NCBI RefSeq assembly: GCF_005222915.1
Contig: NZ_STFX01000038.1
Location: forward strand, 62,001-126,000
DNA: 64,000 nt
Direction: 5' to 3'
Source: Rhizobium sp. FKL33
GTDB taxonomy: Bacteria; Pseudomonadota; Alphaproteobacteria; Rhizobiales; Rhizobiaceae
Below are positions 47,174 through 56,276 of the stretch, in pieces. The notes beneath the pieces are model-generated. The model had not been told where the DNA came from, ran no database searches, and was given only the letters and a program-made list of their open reading frames with translations. The first letter of the stretch is position 1. The number at the start of each line of letters is the position of its first letter. Made by a program: the position numbers and the translations under genes.

Positions 47174-48043
47174 ATGACCGTTCACGTCGACGTCATGGAC
47201 ATCATGTCGAAACTGAAGGCCGCCGAGGAGAGCTTTGCGGTGGCGACCGTGGTGCGCACCGTCTCCGTCACCGCCGCCAAGGCCGGGGCCAAGGGGGTGA
47301 TCCGCCCGGATGGAACCATCGTCGCCGGCTGGATCGGCGGCGGTTGCGCTCGCGCCGCCGTGCTCAAGGCGGCGCGGCAGGCGCTGGCCGATGGCCAGCC
47401 TCGGCTCGTCTCCATCCAGCCCGAGGATCTGCTCGCTGATCAGGGCCTGAAGGGTGGGCAGGAGCGTGATGGCGCGACCTTCTTCGTCAATGGCTGTCCG
47501 AGCAAGGGCTCGATGGACATTTTCATCGAGCCGGTGCTGCCCAAACCGGCGCTGGTGATTTTGGGCGCGAGCCCGGTGGCCTTGGCGCTCGCTGCGCTCG
47601 GCCGGCAATTCGGCTATCATGTCGATCTCGCCGCGCCGCATGCCGATCTCACTGTAATCCCAGACGCCGACCGCGTGACCGATGGCTTCGCCCCTCCCCC
47701 GCCCGAACAGAGCAGGCGTTATGTGGTGGTGTCGACACAAGGCCGCGGCGACCGCGCGGCATTGGAAGCGGCGCTGTCCATGGAGACCTACTATTGCGGC
47801 TTCGTCGGCAGCAGACGGAAATTCGCAACGCTGACGGAGGCCATCCGTCAGGCAGATCCAGGAATGAACGAGGAGCGGGCCCGGCGGCTAGGCGGCGTCA
47901 AGGCCCCCGCCGGGCTCGATATCGGCGCCATCGCGCCCGATGAAATTGCACTCTCCATCCTCGCCGAAATCGTCGCCGTCAGGCGCGGCCGCCAGCGGGC
48001 GGAACTCGACAGTCACACACAGGACGCCAACAGGGAGGAATAG
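47174..48043 (+). CDS. coxF: CoxF, XdhC/CoxI-family maturation factor
   Basis: A 289-residue molybdenum-cofactor insertion chaperone. The N-terminal XdhC domain has ATVVRTVSVTAAKAGAKGVI and GWIGGGCARAAV. The C-terminal half is a Rossmann domain (PALVILGASPVALALAALGRQFG) with YYCGFVGSRRK. XdhC proteins bind the cofactor and help sulfurate it before insertion. Starts ten bases after coxE. Confidence 0.92.
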   Translation: MTVHVDVMDIMSKLKAAEESFAVATVVRTVSVTAAKAGAKGVIRPDGTIVAGWIGGGCARAAVLKAARQALADGQPRLVSIQPEDLLADQGLKGGQERDGATFFVNGCPSKGSMDIFIEPVLPKPALVILGASPVALALAALGRQFGYHVDLAAPHADLTVIPDADRVTDGFAPPPPEQSRRYVVVSTQGRGDRAALEAALSMETYYCGFVGSRRKFATLTEAIRQADPGMNEERARRLGGVKAPAGLDIGAIAPDEIALSILAEIVAVRRGRQRAELDSHTQDANREE

Positions 48044-48046
48044 ACA

Positions 48047-48505
48047 ATGGATATGAACGGCAGCGAGATCATCGCCGCGCCCGTGGACACGGTCTGGCAG
48101 GGGCTCAACGATCCCGACATCCTCCGCCAATGCATTCCCGGCTGCGAGGCGCTGGAAAAAAGCTCCGACACCGAGATGAGCGCCACCGTGGTGCTGAAGA
48201 TCGGCCCGGTGAAGGCGCGGTTCGAAGGCGCGGTGCAACTGTCCAACCTCAACCCGCCTTATTCCTACACCATCTCGGGCGAAGGCAAGGGCGGCATGGT
48301 GGGCTTCGCCAAGGGCGGCGCCGATGTGACGCTGACCGCGCAAGCCGATGGCACCACGCTTTTGAGCTACACGGTGAAAGCCGATGTCGGCGGCAAGATC
48401 GCCCAACTCGGCGGCCGCCTGATCGATTCCACCGCCAAGAAACTGGCGGCGCAGTTTTTCACCAGTTTCGGGGAGAAGGTGGCGGGGGCGGCCGAGGCGG
48501 CGTAA
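48047..48505 (+). CDS. coxG: CoxG, SRPBCC-family membrane-recruitment protein
   Basis: A 152-residue SRPBCC (START-like) protein: GSEIIAAPVDTVWQGLNDPDILRQCIPGCEAL and FEGAVQLSNLNPPYSYTISGEG are typical of CoxG. In carboxidotrophs CoxG helps attach CO dehydrogenase to the membrane, where it reduces quinone. The gene follows coxF by three bases. No coxI or coxK follows: the next gene is on the other strand, so the cluster ends here. Confidence 0.94.
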   Translation: MDMNGSEIIAAPVDTVWQGLNDPDILRQCIPGCEALEKSSDTEMSATVVLKIGPVKARFEGAVQLSNLNPPYSYTISGEGKGGMVGFAKGGADVTLTAQADGTTLLSYTVKADVGGKIAQLGGRLIDSTAKKLAAQFFTSFGEKVAGAAEAA

Positions 48506-48511
48506 GCCCGC

Positions 48512-51500
48512 TCACGCCGCGCGGCGGAAGGCGAAGTGTTTGCCGTCGGAGGTGGAGACCAGCCCCATGCGATATAGAGCTGCGAGCACCGCCTGAACCG
48601 GGCCGACGCATTTGCGGCCCTGCTTGAAGGCCGAGGCGATCGTCTCGGCGTCGACAAAACCCTCCGCCGCCATCAGCTGATGCAGCACCGCCGGGGTCTG
48701 GTCGCGTTCGTCGCTCGGGAAAGCGGGCTTGGGGCCTGATATCTCGGCCAGAATGGCCTCGCCGAGATCGGCTTCCAGCTGCTCGTGCTTTTCCTTTTCC
48801 GAACCGAAGCGCGGGATCTGGTAATCCGGCCGCAGCCAGCGCACATGGCCACGCTTTTCCTCTTTGGCCCGCTCCTTGTTGAGCGCCACCAGCCGGGCGA
48901 GAAGGTCCTCTTCCGGCAGATCTGCGGGCCAGCCATAGGCCTCGGCCACCGCGACATCGAGCTTCTCGTGCAGCTCCTTCAGGATCAGCACCAGCCCGTC
49001 GTCGAAAATGCGGCGCTCCTTGTCGGTCAAGTCGTCGGGACGCGCGCCCGCCTTCAGCCGCTCCAGCACATTATAGAGCCCGGTCAGCGTCAGGTGCTCA
49101 TGCGCCGCCAGCACCCGCTTGCGATGGGCGTCCAGCTCCTCGGCGATCGCGCCGATGGCGGCCTTTTGGGCGTCGGTGGCGTCGGGGAATGGGAATGGGT
49201 CGAAGCATTCGGTATGATTGTAAGTATGATCATTGCCGGCCCCTAACCATCCACCAGTCGCAAAAGAGAATACACGATGTATTTTTGAGCTCAGTACGCC
49301 CAATGAGAAGGGCCCATCCAAGCATATTACTATCACTTTGCTCTCTGATATCACGTTATTGTTTACAAACTGAAAAATCCGATGCTTAGCTGTACGAGTT
49401 GTGGCTATGTATCGATCTAATTGCTCTATGCCTTCTCGCATGCGCGGAGCAGGTTCTCCATATCTCCACCATTTCAAACGCCTTACGTCACGCCTGTTTT
49501 CGTCCCGCTCGGGCTTCACGCGATTCAATATGATTTGGTAAAGAGTAGGGTAGAGCGCTCTTAAATTATCGGCGTCAAAACCAAATGTGTCGATAACCTT
49601 AACCGAGCGGGGTTGCTGCACTAAATCACGCCCGTTAACAAAACTCTTGATGATGCCAAATTCGTTGGGAGCACGTTCGGCAATAAAATTCAAATCATCC
49701 TCAGTTAATACGAATCCCATTCCATTAAGCTGCACGCCTTTATGAGCTAAACCACTAGATGCTTCGAGTCTCGCTACTGAAATTACATCCACCCCAACCG
49801 TCAAATCCGCGTTGATCTTGCCCTGCTTCTCCGCAAACAGGATCACCGGACTGTCGGTCTCGACAGCCTCTTCCGCCGTCACCTCCAGCAACCGCCCGTC
49901 CTTCTTGCCGGCTTCCGCCACCGTCATGGCGATGCGCACGGCGGCGCTGTCGCGGGTCAGTTTGGTCCAGGGATGATCGGCAATCGCCATCACCAGCGAC
50001 AGCGGCTTCTTGGCGGCGAGATAGGGCTCCATCACCCGGCGCTGAAACACCTGGCTGATGGAATTGGTGGTCACGAAGCCGAAGCGTTTCAGCGGGCTCT
50101 TGGCCTTGAGCAGGATCTCGGCGGAGCGATCCCACCAATACATCACGAAATCGGCGCTCTCGTTCATATGCTGATGCGCCTTCCACAGCGCTTCGGCATA
50201 GCCAGAGCCCATGCGGGCGCGGATATCCTTGCCGCCCACGAAAGGCGGATTGCCGACGATGTAATCCGCCTTGGGCCAATCCGGACGGCGCGGATTGGGA
50301 TAGGTTTCCCGCCCCTCGACCACTTTCGGCAGCGGATAGCCGTCCCAGGTCAACACCGCATCCATGGTCTGGATATTCTTGAACGCCTTGAGGATCGGCT
50401 CGGACGGGGCGACGCCGCGATTGCGGTAATGCCATTGCAGATGGCCGATCCACAGCACCAGTTCGGCAATGGCCGCGGCGCGCGGATTGACTTCGAGGCC
50501 GAGAAACTGGTGCGGATCGACCGTATGGCTTTCGAGCGCCAGCCCTTCCTGGCCGCCGAGATCGTTGAGCGCTTCCAGCACCTCGCCTTCCAGCCGCTTC
50601 ATCAGTTCGAGCGACACATAGAGAAAATTGCCGGTGCCGCAGGCGGGGTCCAGCACCCGGATCTCGCAGAGCCTGTCGTGAAAGGCCTGCACGGTCTTGA
50701 TCGCCGCATCCGCCTTGCCCTCGGCCTTCTGCCGGTCGGCGGTGGAGCGGGCATTGTCCCATTCGGCCCGGAGCGGATCGATGACGGTTGCGATCACCAG
50801 CCGCTCGACATAGGCGCGCGGCGTATAATGCGCGCCTAACTTGCGCCGGTCGTCGGGATCGAGCGCCTGTTCCAGAAACGTGCCGAAGATCGCCGGCTCG
50901 ACATCCTTCCAGTCATAGCGGGCGGCGGCGGCCAATTCGCCGATCTCCTCCTGCGCGAGCGGCAGCGCGCGGCGCTTTTTGAAGAACTCGCCGTTGAATT
51001 TCTTGACCTTGTCGCGGATCGTGGCGGAGAAGGCGCCCTCGTCCATCGCCTTCCACAGCTCTTCCATCATGCCCGGAAAGATCGCCGGCTTCCTGGCGCA
51101 ATCCTCGAGCAGCGTCTTGAAACTGTCCTTGGGCAGCAGTTCGACATCCTCGGCGAACATGGTGAACAGCGTCCGCATCAGAAACATCGCCACCTCTTCG
51201 GTGCGATGGCCCTGCTTTTCCAGCGCCTGGCTGACCTTGGCGATGCGGGCGGCGATCTCCCGCGTCACCTTCGCCGCATGGCGGGAAGGGTCAAGCGAGA
51301 TCGGGTCGAGCCAGATGGCCTTCAGCCGCTCGCGCACTTTTTCGTCGCGCAGGTCTTCGAGATAGATGCGGAAGGAGCGGCGATCGGGAAACTGGTCATA
51401 GGCCTTTCCGTCGCGGCGGAAATTGGCGTAGACCTCGATGGCGTGGCCGACATCGCAGACCAGCACGAAAGGCGGCGGCTCATGGGCAGTGGGCAACAGC

Positions 51501-51952
51501 CGCACATAATTCTCGGCCTGGGCGCGGGCGTTCATCATCAGCACGTCCCAGGACCGGTTCGCGCCGGCGCGCTTTCCGCGCGGCGCCGTATCCTGCGGGG
51601 CGGCAAGGCCGGGCAGCTGCGGCGCGCTCGTGAGCTTCTTGTCGCCCGCAAGCCGGCTCTGCTTGGCTTCCAGCACGAAACAGTCGCGCTTGTAGAGATC
51701 GATGCGCTTGAGCGACGTCGCCCCATCGCGCGCCGTCTCCGTCACCGCCCGTTCGAAGACATAGTCGTTGCTGGCATGCGCCGCCGACGCCGGCTGGGGA
51801 TGCGGCAGGCCCAGGACATCGCAAAGTTCGGTGAGGAACAACGCGTAATTCGCCCGCTCCTGGCCGCCTTCCTGCCCCTGCCACCGCTTGATAAACGCCT
51901 CAACCAAAGCCTGCACGCCGCCGAATCCCCGCCCTGTAGATGAACGGATCAT
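48512..51952 (-). CDS. Single-chain restriction-modification-like DNA methyltransferase (MmeI/type IIL-like)
   Basis: An 1146-residue protein. The N-terminal part has a PD-(D/E)xK-like nuclease motif, D85 in RIDLYK and E95-x-K97 in VLEAKQS. A long helical spacer follows, then an adenine-N6 methyltransferase core with DPACGTGNF (SAM motif, near residue 435) and NPPFVGGKD (catalytic NPPF, near 567). The next 180 residues are the target-recognition region, then a helical C-terminus. This order fits MmeI-type enzymes that cut and methylate with one chain. No separate endonuclease or specificity gene is adjacent. Bases 49261-49800, residues about 717-897, are about 45% GC against 60-65% around them. 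Confidence 0.82.
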   Translation of the reverse strand: MIRSSTGRGFGGVQALVEAFIKRWQGQEGGQERANYALFLTELCDVLGLPHPQPASAAHASNDYVFERAVTETARDGATSLKRIDLYKRDCFVLEAKQSRLAGDKKLTSAPQLPGLAAPQDTAPRGKRAGANRSWDVLMMNARAQAENYVRLLPTAHEPPPFVLVCDVGHAIEVYANFRRDGKAYDQFPDRRSFRIYLEDLRDEKVRERLKAIWLDPISLDPSRHAAKVTREIAARIAKVSQALEKQGHRTEEVAMFLMRTLFTMFAEDVELLPKDSFKTLLEDCARKPAIFPGMMEELWKAMDEGAFSATIRDKVKKFNGEFFKKRRALPLAQEEIGELAAAARYDWKDVEPAIFGTFLEQALDPDDRRKLGAHYTPRAYVERLVIATVIDPLRAEWDNARSTADRQKAEGKADAAIKTVQAFHDRLCEIRVLDPACGTGNFLYVSLELMKRLEGEVLEALNDLGGQEGLALESHTVDPHQFLGLEVNPRAAAIAELVLWIGHLQWHYRNRGVAPSEPILKAFKNIQTMDAVLTWDGYPLPKVVEGRETYPNPRRPDWPKADYIVGNPPFVGGKDIRARMGSGYAEALWKAHQHMNESADFVMYWWDRSAEILLKAKSPLKRFGFVTTNSISQVFQRRVMEPYLAAKKPLSLVMAIADHPWTKLTRDSAAVRIAMTVAEAGKKDGRLLEVTAEEAVETDSPVILFAEKQGKINADLTVGVDVISVARLEASSGLAHKGVQLNGMGFVLTEDDLNFIAERAPNEFGIIKSFVNGRDLVQQPRSVKVIDTFGFDADNLRALYPTLYQIILNRVKPERDENRRDVRRLKWWRYGEPAPRMREGIEQLDRYIATTRTAKHRIFQFVNNNVISESKVIVICLDGPFSLGVLSSKIHRVFSFATGGWLGAGNDHTYNHTECFDPFPFPDATDAQKAAIGAIAEELDAHRKRVLAAHEHLTLTGLYNVLERLKAGARPDDLTDKERRIFDDGLVLILKELHEKLDVAVAEAYGWPADLPEEDLLARLVALNKERAKEEKRGHVRWLRPDYQIPRFGSEKEKHEQLEADLGEAILAEISGPKPAFPSDERDQTPAVLHQLMAAEGFVDAETIASAFKQGRKCVGPVQAVLAALYRMGLVSTSDGKHFAFRRAA

Positions 51953-52086
51953 AAACCCTGCCGCAGGCCGCGCAACACGCCGAATGAATGGTTATCGTGG
52001 AACAAGGCAAAAAGGCGCGGGCCTGACATCGCCTTGAAAGGTCAAAGAAAAGGCCATGCGGCGAAGGCCGCCCCACCCGGCCCGCC

Positions 52087-53022
52087 TCAGGCGGCCCTTT
52101 CCCGGGCGCCCTCGTCCTGGCGCAGCGTCAGTTCGACGGTGACGCCCGCCGGATCGAGGCCGCTCAGGGCGCCCGTGTCGGCGTTCGGCGTCAGCACGCG
52201 CCGGGCGCTTTCGAACACGTCCGCATCCGCAGTTTCGAGACTGTAGCGCAGAAGGCGCGCCATGCTGGATGGCGCGGGCTTGGCATGCGGGCCGGCCCAG
52301 AGATTCATCGCGAGCCGATGCGTATAGGCTGCGCCCGCGCCCATATCGGCAATGCCCATTTGCGGCAGATAGAGGTTGCGGGCAAAGCCGAGGCGTTCGA
52401 ACCAGACCAGCGCCGCATCGAGCCCCGGCACATGAAAATGCAGATGCGCGAGCACGGTTCCGTCGGCGACCGGCGCGGTGATATCCGCGTCCCCCGCCAT
52501 GGCGAGTTCGGCCGGGATATCGAGCGGCTCGCGTCCGCTATGCAGATTGCCGTCCGCATCGAGCATGGCGAAATGGCGGGAGTCCTGCAGGAAACGCCCG
52601 AAACGTTCGGGCGTCTCGAAGGCGATCTCGATGCCGTGGCCATCGGGGTCATTGAGGTAGATGGCCTTGGACATCAGATGATCGACCGGCGCATGCGACA
52701 TGCCCAACCGGCGCAGGCGCAGCATCATGCGCGAAAACTCGGCCTGAGTGGGCATGCCGAACGCGGCATGATAGAGGCCGATATAGCCCTTCGCCGCCGG
52801 GACCGACGCTCCCGGATGCAGCACGACCAGCGTGCGATCGGCGGCGCCGAGAGCGACGCCCGGGCCGGAATGCGGGCGGGGAACAAATCCGAGCGCCGTC
52901 GTCCAGAACCGAACGGCCCGATCGAGATTGGTGACCGACAGTTCGATCGGGCCGTAGCTCAGCCGTTCGGGGAGGTTCCTCGCTTGACGCGAGCGGGCGA
53001 GAGCCAGGGCTTCCGTTTCCAT
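52087..53022 (-). CDS. Two-domain VOC family protein (extradiol-dioxygenase-like)
   Basis: A 311-residue protein with two VOC halves. The N-terminal half opens IELSVTNLDRAVRFWTTALGF and the C-terminal half VLAHLHFHVPGLDAALVWFERLGFARN. Possible metal ligands are the histidines in YHAAF, LHFHV and YTHRLAMNLWAG. Similar to catechol-2,3-dioxygenase-like CatE proteins; substrate unknown. GGAGA precedes the start. Forms an operon with the upstream DoxX gene and is divergent from a LysR gene. Confidence 0.82.
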   Translation of the reverse strand: METEALALARSRQARNLPERLSYGPIELSVTNLDRAVRFWTTALGFVPRPHSGPGVALGAADRTLVVLHPGASVPAAKGYIGLYHAAFGMPTQAEFSRMMLRLRRLGMSHAPVDHLMSKAIYLNDPDGHGIEIAFETPERFGRFLQDSRHFAMLDADGNLHSGREPLDIPAELAMAGDADITAPVADGTVLAHLHFHVPGLDAALVWFERLGFARNLYLPQMGIADMGAGAAYTHRLAMNLWAGPHAKPAPSSMARLLRYSLETADADVFESARRVLTPNADTGALSGLDPAGVTVELTLRQDEGARERAA

Positions 53023-53047
53023 GTCGGTCTCCTGCGTCAGGCGTGGA

Positions 53048-53476
53048 TCAGCGCGGGGTAATCGGCGACTTGCGGGCGCGGCCCCACAGCACTAACAGGC
53101 CGACCGCCACATAGATGAGATTGAAACCCAGGAGATTGGCTTCGCCGCGGAACAGGTGGAAGGGGATCGCTAGCGCCTGGATGGCCAGAAGGCCCATGGC
53201 GGCCCAGACTGTCAGTTCCGGCTTGATCCGCGTTGCCGCCGGCAGGATCACGCCGACGGCGCCGAGGAATTCCATCAGGGCGATGCCGCGCACCAGCGCG
53301 ATCGGCGCATTGGGCGCCCAGGTCATGCCCATGGTGGCGAGATCGGCGACGGGCATCAGGCCCTTCATATAGGCCGCCATCAGATAGAGCGCGGCGAGAA
53401 TGATCTGGCCGGCCCAGATGGCGATGTTCCAGCCTTTGCCGGCGGATGCGGGTTGCGAGGACGAGGTCATGGACAT
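53048..53476 (-). CDS. DoxX-family membrane protein
   Basis: A 142-residue protein with four hydrophobic helices and the DoxX features LAALYLMAAYMKG and ALMEFLGAVGVILPAA. DoxX proteins are small quinone-linked membrane proteins with several proposed redox roles. GGAG lies before ATG 53476; ATG 53470 is a possible alternative. First gene of an operon with the VOC protein, 25 bases away. Confidence 0.87.
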   Translation of the reverse strand: MSMTSSSQPASAGKGWNIAIWAGQIILAALYLMAAYMKGLMPVADLATMGMTWAPNAPIALVRGIALMEFLGAVGVILPAATRIKPELTVWAAMGLLAIQALAIPFHLFRGEANLLGFNLIYVAVGLLVLWGRARKSPITPR

Positions 53477-53577
53477 GTCGATCTCCAGTGCATTGCGATT
53501 GACTGAAGCCTAACCAGTTCTCAGGCGTTGATCATTGGGCGCGCCGTTGATACAAGATTTACTGAGAGGGAACGATC

Positions 53578-54474
53578 ATGGACAGGCTTCTGGGCATTCG
53601 CGTGTTCGCCGCCGTGGCTGAAGCCAGGAGCTTCACGGCCGTGGCCGATCGTCTGGGCCTTTCCCCGGCCATGACCAGCAAACATGTGCAGCATATCGAA
53701 GCTCAGGTCGGCGCCCGCCTGCTCAACCGCACCAGCCGCAGCGTCAGCCTCACTGAAGCGGGCGCCATCTATCTTGACAGCGTCCGCGCCTTGCTCGACG
53801 GACTGGACGAGGCCGAGGCCCGGATTTCACAGTCTTCCATCAAGCCTTCGGGCCGGTTGAGGATCAGCGCTCCCGTCTGGATGGCGACGCCGAAATTCGC
53901 GCGGCTGGCGGCCGAATTTCACGACCAGTGCCCGGATGTCGTGCTGGAGCTCGATTTCAGCGCCCGCACGATCAATATGGTGGAGGACGGGTTCGACCTC
54001 GCCATCCGCGTGGCGATGTCGCTGGAGCCCGGCCTCATCGCCCGCAAGCTGGGCGACATCCATTTCCGCATGGTGGCGGCGCCCGGCCTGCTGGACAAGA
54101 TCGGCCGACCCAAGAGCCTGACAGATCTCAACGGCGCGCCTTTTCTCGCCTATACCCAGGTGACGCGGGACGGAAAGGTGAAGCTTCCATCTCCCGACGG
54201 ACCGACGGAGATCAGCTTCAGGCCGGCGATGCTGAGCGGCAATGAGAGCCTGTTGATGTTCGCCGCCCGCGAAGGCCTCGGCTTCACCTTCATGCCGCAT
54301 TGGGTCGTCGACGAGGAACTCGCCGCCGGCCGGCTGGAGCATGTCCTGCCGGATCTTGCGAAACCCGTGGCCCCCCTCTTCGCGGTCTATCCCGACCGCA
54401 GCTATCTGCCGGCCAAGGTGCGCAGCTTTCTCGATTTCCTCGTCGCCTCGGGCTTTCCTGAAGCCGTTTCCTGA
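53578..54474 (+). CDS. LysR-family transcriptional regulator (CrgA-like subgroup)
   Basis: 298 residues. The HTH is VFAAVAEARSFTAVADRLGLSPAMTSKHVQHIEAQVGARLLNRTSRSVSLTE, and the periplasmic-binding-protein-like effector domain starts with GRLRISAPVWM. Divergent from doxX-VOC with about 100 bases between, the usual layout for a LysR that controls its neighbour. No clear T-N11-A box could be fixed. Confidence 0.92.
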   Translation: MDRLLGIRVFAAVAEARSFTAVADRLGLSPAMTSKHVQHIEAQVGARLLNRTSRSVSLTEAGAIYLDSVRALLDGLDEAEARISQSSIKPSGRLRISAPVWMATPKFARLAAEFHDQCPDVVLELDFSARTINMVEDGFDLAIRVAMSLEPGLIARKLGDIHFRMVAAPGLLDKIGRPKSLTDLNGAPFLAYTQVTRDGKVKLPSPDGPTEISFRPAMLSGNESLLMFAAREGLGFTFMPHWVVDEELAAGRLEHVLPDLAKPVAPLFAVYPDRSYLPAKVRSFLDFLVASGFPEAVS

Positions 54475-54640
54475 CACCCGCCCTGGCGCCGGCATGGCGC
54501 GACAACGTTTCCTAATTCGAAATGCTGGATCAAATCGCGCGGCAATGATCTCCGCCTGAGAAAGACATAGCTTCTCCTGGCCGGCCCGCTCACCCTTTCG
54601 CGGCCAACACGGCAACCGAAGCAACACTGAGGAGATCGAC

Positions 54641-55135
54641 ATGACCATCACCCGCCGCGCCACATTCGCTCTTGCCGCCGCCGTCGCGCCCGCGCTGATG
54701 CTCGGCGCAAACACCGCCCGAGCTGAGGCGGACTACAAGACCAAGATCCAGATCTTCTACGATGTGTTCAGGAAGAACGATCCTTCGCTGCTCGACCAGA
54801 TCATCGCGCCGGATTGGGTCCGCGTTCCGACCCAGCCGAATGTGGAGCCGGGCCGCGAAGGCTTCAAGAAGCTGGTCCCGGGCTTCGCCGCCGTCTTCAA
54901 GAACGCCACGCTGGTGACAGAAGACACGATCCAGGAAGGCAACAAGGTCGTGGTCCGCTCGACCTACACCGCCACCCAGGCCGCTCCCTTCATGGGCTTC
55001 CCCTCCAAAGGCCGCACCTTCACCATCATGACCATCGACGTCCACGAATTCAACGAGCAGGGCCTCGTCCAGACCACCTGGCACCTCGAGGACTGGGTCG
55101 GCGCCCTGTTCCAGATGGGCGCTTTCGAGAAGTAA
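54641..55135 (+). CDS. Exported SnoaL-like (NTF2-fold) protein
   Basis: A 164-residue protein. The start TITRRATFALAAAVAPALMLG carries a twin arginine and a hydrophobic stretch, so it is probably exported. The mature part is a SnoaL/ester-cyclase-type NTF2 fold: YDVFRKNDPSLLDQIIAPDWV, then FAAVFKNATLVTEDTIQEGNKVVVRSTYTATQ and the C-terminal TWHLEDWVGALFQMGA. Activity is unknown. GGAG lies before the ATG. It is downstream of the LysR gene and perhaps under its control. Confidence 0.82.
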   Translation: MTITRRATFALAAAVAPALMLGANTARAEADYKTKIQIFYDVFRKNDPSLLDQIIAPDWVRVPTQPNVEPGREGFKKLVPGFAAVFKNATLVTEDTIQEGNKVVVRSTYTATQAAPFMGFPSKGRTFTIMTIDVHEFNEQGLVQTTWHLEDWVGALFQMGAFEK

Positions 55136-55285
55136 GCCCCACCGCTTCCTGATCGACGCGACATGCGGCCCGGACGCCCCCGGGCCGCACTGCTCAGGCG
55201 ACGCGGGACAGGCTCATAGCCCGCAGAACAACGTCGCATGTCATGCGTTCCACAGAACGCGCAGTTTGCCGGATTTGATGATTGA

Positions 55286-55375
<90 letters not shown>

Positions 55376-55555
55376 GCAGTCCGCAGTCGCCCGGGTGGAG
55401 AGCTGGTCGAGGGCTCAGGGGCGAAGCGTGGGCGGGATATAGCGACGATTTTCTGGGATGGCAAGATGGAAAAACGGGGATTTGGGCGGTTTCTTCAGGC
55501 CGCTCTCCTGCGCGCCTTGCGGAGTCCATAGTTGCTCAGTGTGGCGCGGCTGCGC

Positions 55556-56197
55556 CTAGTCCTCGCTGGGCGGGGTTGGCGTGGCGAGACCAAGAACCGC
55601 GCCTAGCTGCAGGCCGTCGCCTTCTCTCAGCCAGTCCATGTAGCCCGTAGAGCTGCGGCCATTGACCAGGGCGGACGCCGGAGAGGGCTTTGAGAATGGA
55701 ATGTCGCGCATCAGTTCCATATAGTCGCCGCGATCGATCAGCTCGCCATTTTCGATTGACTGCTCTCGCAATCTCTTCACGTTTGCCGGCAAGGTGTCGG
55801 TCGTCTTCGCACTGATCTTCGACCCTCGCAGCAGAGTGTATGAGCCGTTGGCATATGTGAGAAAAGCCTTGTCTTGAGGACGCTTGGGCAAAGGCGAATA
55901 GAGCTTCAGCGTGGGGCTGGCCGCTTCAGTAACGGGCTCATCAACCAGGCGAGACACTTGCGGCGACGCCGATGTCCGCTCCTCCACGGAGAACAGATCA
56001 TATCCCAGCGCCTCGAGGACATAGATCAGATTTCCCAGATAGGTCCGCATCGTCGCAATATCGGCGCGCGGGAGATTTGATCCTGTCGGCTTGTTGCTGT
56101 TGGCGACCAGCGCCTTGCCGCTGTTGCCTTTGAGGATCATCCACAATTCGCGTTCCAGCCACAACTTTTGATTAAAGTCCTGGTTCTCAGATCGGGC
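55556..56197 (-). pseudogene. 5'-truncated GIY-YIG nuclease family gene (DUF4357 remains)
   Basis: The frame opens at a stop codon at 56198 and reads NQDFNQKLWLERELWMILKG, the helix that normally follows a GIY-YIG catalytic domain. It then continues with a linker and a DUF4357 domain (TYANGSYTLLRGSKI ... LVNGRSSTGYMDWLREG). The catalytic GIY-YIG part and a proper start are missing; the only in-frame starts are a TTG and an ATG inside the remnant. It is cut within 80 bases of the adhesin gene start. The product, if made, would lack nuclease activity. Confidence 0.75.
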
Positions 56198-56276
56198 TCA
56201 GATTATTGATTGATACGCACGCCTAAAGCCGGGACATGCTACACTGCACAGCAGCGACAATTTTTTATAAGTAGGG

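Noticed and set aside
48512-51952. PglX of a BREX system or a DISARM methylase
   Set aside because: None of the partner genes of either system is adjacent (coxG on one side, a VOC gene on the other), and the N-terminal EAK nuclease-like motif fits a stand-alone MmeI-like enzyme better.
52017-52085. Terminator of the VOC-DoxX operon
   Set aside because: GC-rich inverted segments and a TTTTCTTT tail can be seen on the minus strand, but the stems are imperfect and competing folds include the stop codon, so it was not listed as a feature.
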